Part shown: in pieces, positions 60,766 to 64,000 of the stretch | Position numbering within the stretch: the stretch's first letter is position 1 | How the letters are laid out: every line of letters starts with the position of its first letter | Assembly: GCA_945901825.1 (NCBI GenBank) | Contig: CAMDMC010000002.1 | Span: forward strand, 61,862-125,861 | Source: Bordetella parapertussis | Lineage (GTDB): Bacteria; Pseudomonadota; Gammaproteobacteria; Burkholderiales; Burkholderiaceae_A | Direction: 5' to 3' | DNA: 64,000 bases | Made by a program: the position numbers and the translations under genes | Notes under the pieces: model-generated | What the model was told of the DNA's origin: nothing | What the model saw: only the letters and a program-made list of their open reading frames with translations | Database searches by the model: none

Positions 60766-63365
60766 CGTCCTCCAGTAAGTGGTTGACTGCCTTCGTGTCG
60801 CCCTTGGCGTTCGCGCTCGGCAAGGGTAAGGAATAAATCCACCATCCAGCCTGCCTTCTCGGCCACCGTTCGTGGCGGTCGGCTGCGCATCGAAATGCCC
60901 GAGGCCTCGACAAGAAAGGCAATTGCAGCAAGAGGCTTATGACCGCGCGGCATGCGTGGCGCCATAAGGGCCGCGGGAAGGCAGTGAAAGAGGTGTTGAA
61001 TTTTTCTTGAGGAACTGACAACGGCACGCTGATCGATGGAATTAAAACGGGCCTTGCCAATTTCGCGGCCTATGTCGGAATAAATATGGCGGGCAGCCAT
61101 AATGGCGGGCCTGCATGCCCGGGGCAAAAAGCCCACGCCCTCTTCAGCGCGCTCATACAAGCCATCGGCCTCTTGCAAAAGCCTTTCGACCACGCGGGCT
61201 AGTGCCGGGTTAAAGGAAGGCGCAGCCAGCCAGTCCTGCGGATCCATACCCTCTTCGCGCATCCATTGACGCGGAAGATAGAGCCGACCCATGCGTGCAT
61301 CTTCGCCAACATCGCGTGCAATGTTGGTGAGTTGCATGGCCACACCCAGCTCGCAGGCTCGGGCCATTGGGCGCGCCTCACGCACGCCCATAACAAGGGC
61401 CATCATGGCGCCCACCGTGCCTGCCACCCGCGCGCTGTAGTCAAAGACATCCTCAAGGGTCTCGTAGACGCGGCCCTGGGCGTCCCATTCAAAGCCCTCA
61501 AGCAGTGCCAGAGGAACAGCCTTGGGAATTTTGTAGCAACTCACCACACGCCAGAAGGCCTTGTCCACCATAGGCAGACCTGCTGGCGATTGGGCTGTGT
61601 AAATGGTGTTTAGCCGGCTATGCAGTTCTTGCATAACCTGCGTACTTGCCATGGATTCATCCACCCGATCGTCGGCCACGCGGCAGTAGGCATAGAGATC
61701 GACCGCGGCATTGCGAACTGTTTTGGGCAAAAGCCTTGAGGCCGCAAAGAAAGACTTTGACCCGCCACGCATTAGTTCCTCTTCCGATACCCTTGCGTGG
61801 TGCGCCTGGCCCTGAGGCTGCGCCGCCGCAGTGGGAGTGGTCGTGGGAGTGGGCAAGACCCAGGGCGTTGAATGACGCCTGCCGTTGCTGGGCCGACCCA
61901 CGGGCTTAATGAGGCTGTCAAAGGCCTTGGCCGAGCTAAGAACGCCCGGCACACCTGCGCCTGGATGGGTGCCTGCCCCGACCATGTACAGAGCCTCAAT
62001 GTCTTCATTCTGGTTGTGCGGCCGAAACCAGGCGCTTTGCGTCAGCCTTGGCTCCATTCCAAAGGCCGCACCTTTATAGGCCCAGAGCCTTGACTCAAAA
62101 TCGAGTGGGGTCATGATCTTTGAACTGCAGACCTCGGCCGAAAGCCCCGGCAACACCGACTGCTCAAGGTAGGCGGCAATGGCCTGCCTGTAGGGCTCGG
62201 CGGTCTGCACCCAGTCGACATCGGCATCAAGATGCGGCACGGGCGACAATACATAAAAGGTGTCACAGCCCTCGGGCGCGAGCGCAGGGTCGGTGGCCGT
62301 TGGCCGATGCAGATACAGGCTGAAGTCTTTACTGAGCACCTTTCGCTTGAAGATATCTTGCAGAAGCCCCTTGTAGCGAGGCCCTAGAAGAATCATGTGA
62401 TGCGGTATATCTTCGTAACGACGCCGCGTGCCGAAGTACCAGACAAAAAGACCCATGGAATAGGCGGCTCGCTCTACCTTGGCATCTGTCCAGACACGAC
62501 GCGCGGCATTGGGTAGAAGCTTGCGGTAGGTGTTGGCCGCATCGGCATTCGAGACCACAATGTCGGCGCGAATCTGCTCGCCATCGGCCAATTCCACACC
62601 CACAGCACGCCGGCCTTCTAAAAGAATGCGACTCACCTCGGCCTGATAGCGAATGGCCGCGCCCTGGTCTTCAACCAGGCGGGCAAGGGCCTGCACAATG
62701 GCGCCCGTACCGCCCATGGCCGAATGCACCCCGTACTCCCGCTCAAGGGCTGGGATGAGGCTGTAGACCTGAGTGACCGCAAACGGATTGCCACCAATAA
62801 GAAGCGGATGAAAGCTAAAAACCTGGCGCAGTTTGTCGTTCTTAAAATGACGCTGAGCCATGCTGTAGATGGTGTTCCAGGCCTGCATGCGCACCATAGA
62901 AGGCATGGCTGCAATAAGGTCCACCAGGCTTACAAAGGACGTTGTACCGAGTTCTTCATAGCCAAGCTTTAGACAGACCATGGCCTCGCGCATGAAGGCG
63001 TCGTAGCCTGCCACTTCCGAGGCCCCGGCAAGCCTTGTAATTTCCCGGCGCATGGCTTCGGTCTCGCCAAAGTAGTCAAAGTGGCTGCCGTCATCGAACC
63101 GAATGCGGTAAAACGGCCACATAGGCCGAAGGTCAACGTCGTCTGAGAACCGCCTTCCACAAAGGGCCCAGAGTTCTTCAAACAGAAAGGGGGCCGTAAT
63201 AATGGTGGGCCCCGCGTCATAGGTGAAGCCGTCCTGTTTATAAACAAAGGCCCTGCCCCCTGGGCCCTCAAGCCGCTCGAGCACGGTTACACGGTAGCCC
63301 TTGCAACAAAGACGAAGGGCAGCCGCCAGGCCTCCAAAGCCCGATCCAATCACTACGGCGTGCAT
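60762..63365 (-). CDS. crtIB: Fused phytoene desaturase - phytoene synthase (CrtI-CrtB)
   Basis: One uninterrupted ORF of 867 residues joins two enzymes. Residues 1 to about 485 are CrtI: FAD fold VVIGSGFGGLAAALRL, PGGRAFVYKQDGFTYDAGPTIIT, and C-terminal VGAGTHPGAGVPGVLSSAKA. A 40-residue Pro/Thr/Ala/Gln-rich linker follows (about 488-525). Residues 527-867 are CrtB: KSFFAASRLLP, first Asp-rich motif DLYAYCRVADDRVDE (about 563) and second LTNIARDVGEDARMGRLYLP (about 685). All catalytic motifs look intact. CrtB condenses two GGPP to phytoene, and CrtI desaturates it. The genes are normally separate and adjacent in purple bacteria. Ribosome site aaagga precedes ATG 63365. Confidence 0.92.
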   Translation of the reverse strand: MHAVVIGSGFGGLAAALRLCCKGYRVTVLERLEGPGGRAFVYKQDGFTYDAGPTIITAPFLFEELWALCGRRFSDDVDLRPMWPFYRIRFDDGSHFDYFGETEAMRREITRLAGASEVAGYDAFMREAMVCLKLGYEELGTTSFVSLVDLIAAMPSMVRMQAWNTIYSMAQRHFKNDKLRQVFSFHPLLIGGNPFAVTQVYSLIPALEREYGVHSAMGGTGAIVQALARLVEDQGAAIRYQAEVSRILLEGRRAVGVELADGEQIRADIVVSNADAANTYRKLLPNAARRVWTDAKVERAAYSMGLFVWYFGTRRRYEDIPHHMILLGPRYKGLLQDIFKRKVLSKDFSLYLHRPTATDPALAPEGCDTFYVLSPVPHLDADVDWVQTAEPYRQAIAAYLEQSVLPGLSAEVCSSKIMTPLDFESRLWAYKGAAFGMEPRLTQSAWFRPHNQNEDIEALYMVGAGTHPGAGVPGVLSSAKAFDSLIKPVGRPSNGRRHSTPWVLPTPTTTPTAAAQPQGQAHHARVSEEELMRGGSKSFFAASRLLPKTVRNAAVDLYAYCRVADDRVDESMASTQVMQELHSRLNTIYTAQSPAGLPMVDKAFWRVVSCYKIPKAVPLALLEGFEWDAQGRVYETLEDVFDYSARVAGTVGAMMALVMGVREARPMARACELGVAMQLTNIARDVGEDARMGRLYLPRQWMREEGMDPQDWLAAPSFNPALARVVERLLQEADGLYERAEEGVGFLPRACRPAIMAARHIYSDIGREIGKARFNSIDQRAVVSSSRKIQHLFHCLPAALMAPRMPRGHKPLAAIAFLVEASGISMRSRPPRTVAEKAGWMVDLFLTLAERERQGRHEGSQPLTGGR

Positions 63366-63389
63366 AAGCGTTTTCCTTTAGTCAGAAAC

Positions 63390-63407
63390 TGTAAATTGCA
63401 ATTGACG
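63390..63407. promoter_or_regulatory. Near-consensus PpsR site between crtIB and bchG
   Basis: TGT, twelve bases, ACG (63390-63407) matches TGTN12ACA at five of six defined positions. It lies in the 63-base divergent gap between crtIB (minus) and bchG (plus). A minus-strand TTGACA (63416-63421) and a plus-strand TTGACG (63402-63407) in the same gap are candidate -35 boxes. Control by PpsR is plausible but the site is imperfect. Confidence 0.45.
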
Positions 63408-63428
63408 GTTCTATTTGTCAAGTACAAA

Positions 63429-64000
63429 ATGAAGTTTATGGGAATTATTCATCCGACCAGCTCGGCAGACCTCGGCCAGCCCTCTTTTTCTGCCGTTCTC
63501 GAGCTCTTTAAGCCCATTACCTGGTTTCCACCCATGTGGGCCTTTGCCTGCGGCGTGGTGGCCTCAGGGGTTAGCGTCTCCGATCACTGGCTTCTTGCGG
63601 TAATTGGTATTGCCCTTGCGGGGCCAATGGTCTGTGCCACCAGCCAGGCCGTAAACGACTGGTTCGATCGGCATGTTGATGCCATCAACGAGCCCAACCG
63701 GCCCATCCCCTCGGGTCGAATTCCTGGCAGGTGGGGGCTTTACATAGCCCTTGGCTGGACCCTTGTCTCGTTGCTTGTGGCCACAGCCCTTGGCCCCTGG
63801 GGCTTTGGTGCCGCCGCCTTGGGGCTTCTACTAGCCTGGGCCTACAGCATGCCGCCTATTCGGCTCAAGCAAAACGGCTGGCTAGGAAACGCCGCCTGCG
63901 GCCTGTCCTACGAAGGCCTTGCATGGATAACCGGTGCGGCTGTCATGGCGGGCGGCGCCTTCCCCGAGACCCGCTCGGTGGTGCTTGCCCTGCTCTACAG
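63429..64000 (+). CDS. bchG: Bacteriochlorophyll synthase (geranylgeranyl/phytyl transferase) BchG, partial
   Basis: UbiA-family membrane prenyltransferase that esterifies bacteriochlorophyllide a with geranylgeranyl or phytyl diphosphate. 190 codons are visible before the window ends. The first helix starts FKPITWFPPMWAFACGV. The metal/diphosphate motif NDWFDRHVDAINEPNRPIPSGR (about residues 77-98) is complete, and LLLAWAYSMPPIRLKQNGWLGN (about 135-156) is typical of BchG. ATG 63429 is used; ATG 63438 (MGIIHP) is also possible. Neither has a strong ribosome site. Truncated only by the window edge. Confidence 0.93.
   Translation, partial: MKFMGIIHPTSSADLGQPSFSAVLELFKPITWFPPMWAFACGVVASGVSVSDHWLLAVIGIALAGPMVCATSQAVNDWFDRHVDAINEPNRPIPSGRIPGRWGLYIALGWTLVSLLVATALGPWGFGAAALGLLLAWAYSMPPIRLKQNGWLGNAACGLSYEGLAWITGAAVMAGGAFPETRSVVLALLY

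Overview
The window is about 64 kb of moderately GC-rich bacterial DNA. It carries one end of a photosynthesis gene cluster (PGC) from a purple, bacteriochlorophyll a-producing proteobacterium. The housekeeping content points to Betaproteobacteria, probably Burkholderiales: algH-ruvX-pyrB-pyrC'-plsC order, waaA, HU, trmB, uppP, TAXI-type TRAP transport and a RodZ-like protein. This placement is inferred from gene content and order; no phylogeny was run. E-ring cyclisation in this window is encoded only by the O2-dependent AcsF, and the carotenoid genes include spheroidene monooxygenase. This suggests an aerobic or facultatively aerobic phototroph making spheroidene/spheroidenone.

Layout. 1-2.9 kb: ferric-iron ABC permease and binding protein with a Fur-like box. 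2.9-8.2 kb: TAXI TRAP transporter, a tartrate/isopropylmalate-type dehydrogenase and a ParA-like ATPase. 8.4-11.2 kb: an L,D-transpeptidase between two proteins with related C-terminal domains. 11.2-31.5 kb: mainly housekeeping genes (HU, trmB, uppP, pcm, TolC, waaA, phosphomannomutase, apaH, plsC, pyrimidine genes, ruvX, algH, photolyase, a rubredoxin, hemL, gluQ, rhlE, EamA transporter, cytochrome c'/c556). 31.5-32.3 kb: a REP-associated transposase (RAYT) with its flanking repeats. 32.3-39.4 kb: membrane and transport genes, a LOG protein, a RodZ-like protein and Pal.

The PGC occupies 39.5 kb to the right edge. A tightly packed 12-gene minus-strand run, bchF-N-B-H-L-M-lhaA-puhA-puhB-puhC-acsF-puhE, encodes steps from Mg chelation to bacteriochlorophyllide plus reaction-centre H and assembly factors. 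Divergent from bchF lie the regulators aerR and ppsR, then crtA, crtD and crtC. A PpsR-type TGT-N12-ACA palindrome sits on the -35 box of the bchF promoter. Convergent with crtC is a minus-strand pair: a single ORF fusing phytoene desaturase (CrtI) to phytoene synthase (CrtB), and a small Cys-repeat exported protein. bchG starts at the right edge and is cut by the window. puf, bchCXYZ, bchIDO and bchP are not in the window and presumably lie beyond it.

Most unusual: (1) a natural CrtI-CrtB fusion; (2) aerR and ppsR in the same reading frame, separated by one TAG codon, with no ATG or GTG for ppsR; (3) a long crtD/crtC overlap in which crtC has no canonical start near its conserved N-terminus; (4) an unrecognised CX11C-repeat protein coupled to crtIB; (5) a RAYT whose repeats supply the stop codons of both the RAYT and the neighbouring gene. 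No rRNA or tRNA gene, CRISPR array or prophage was recognised, and no stretch over 300 bases lacks a gene.
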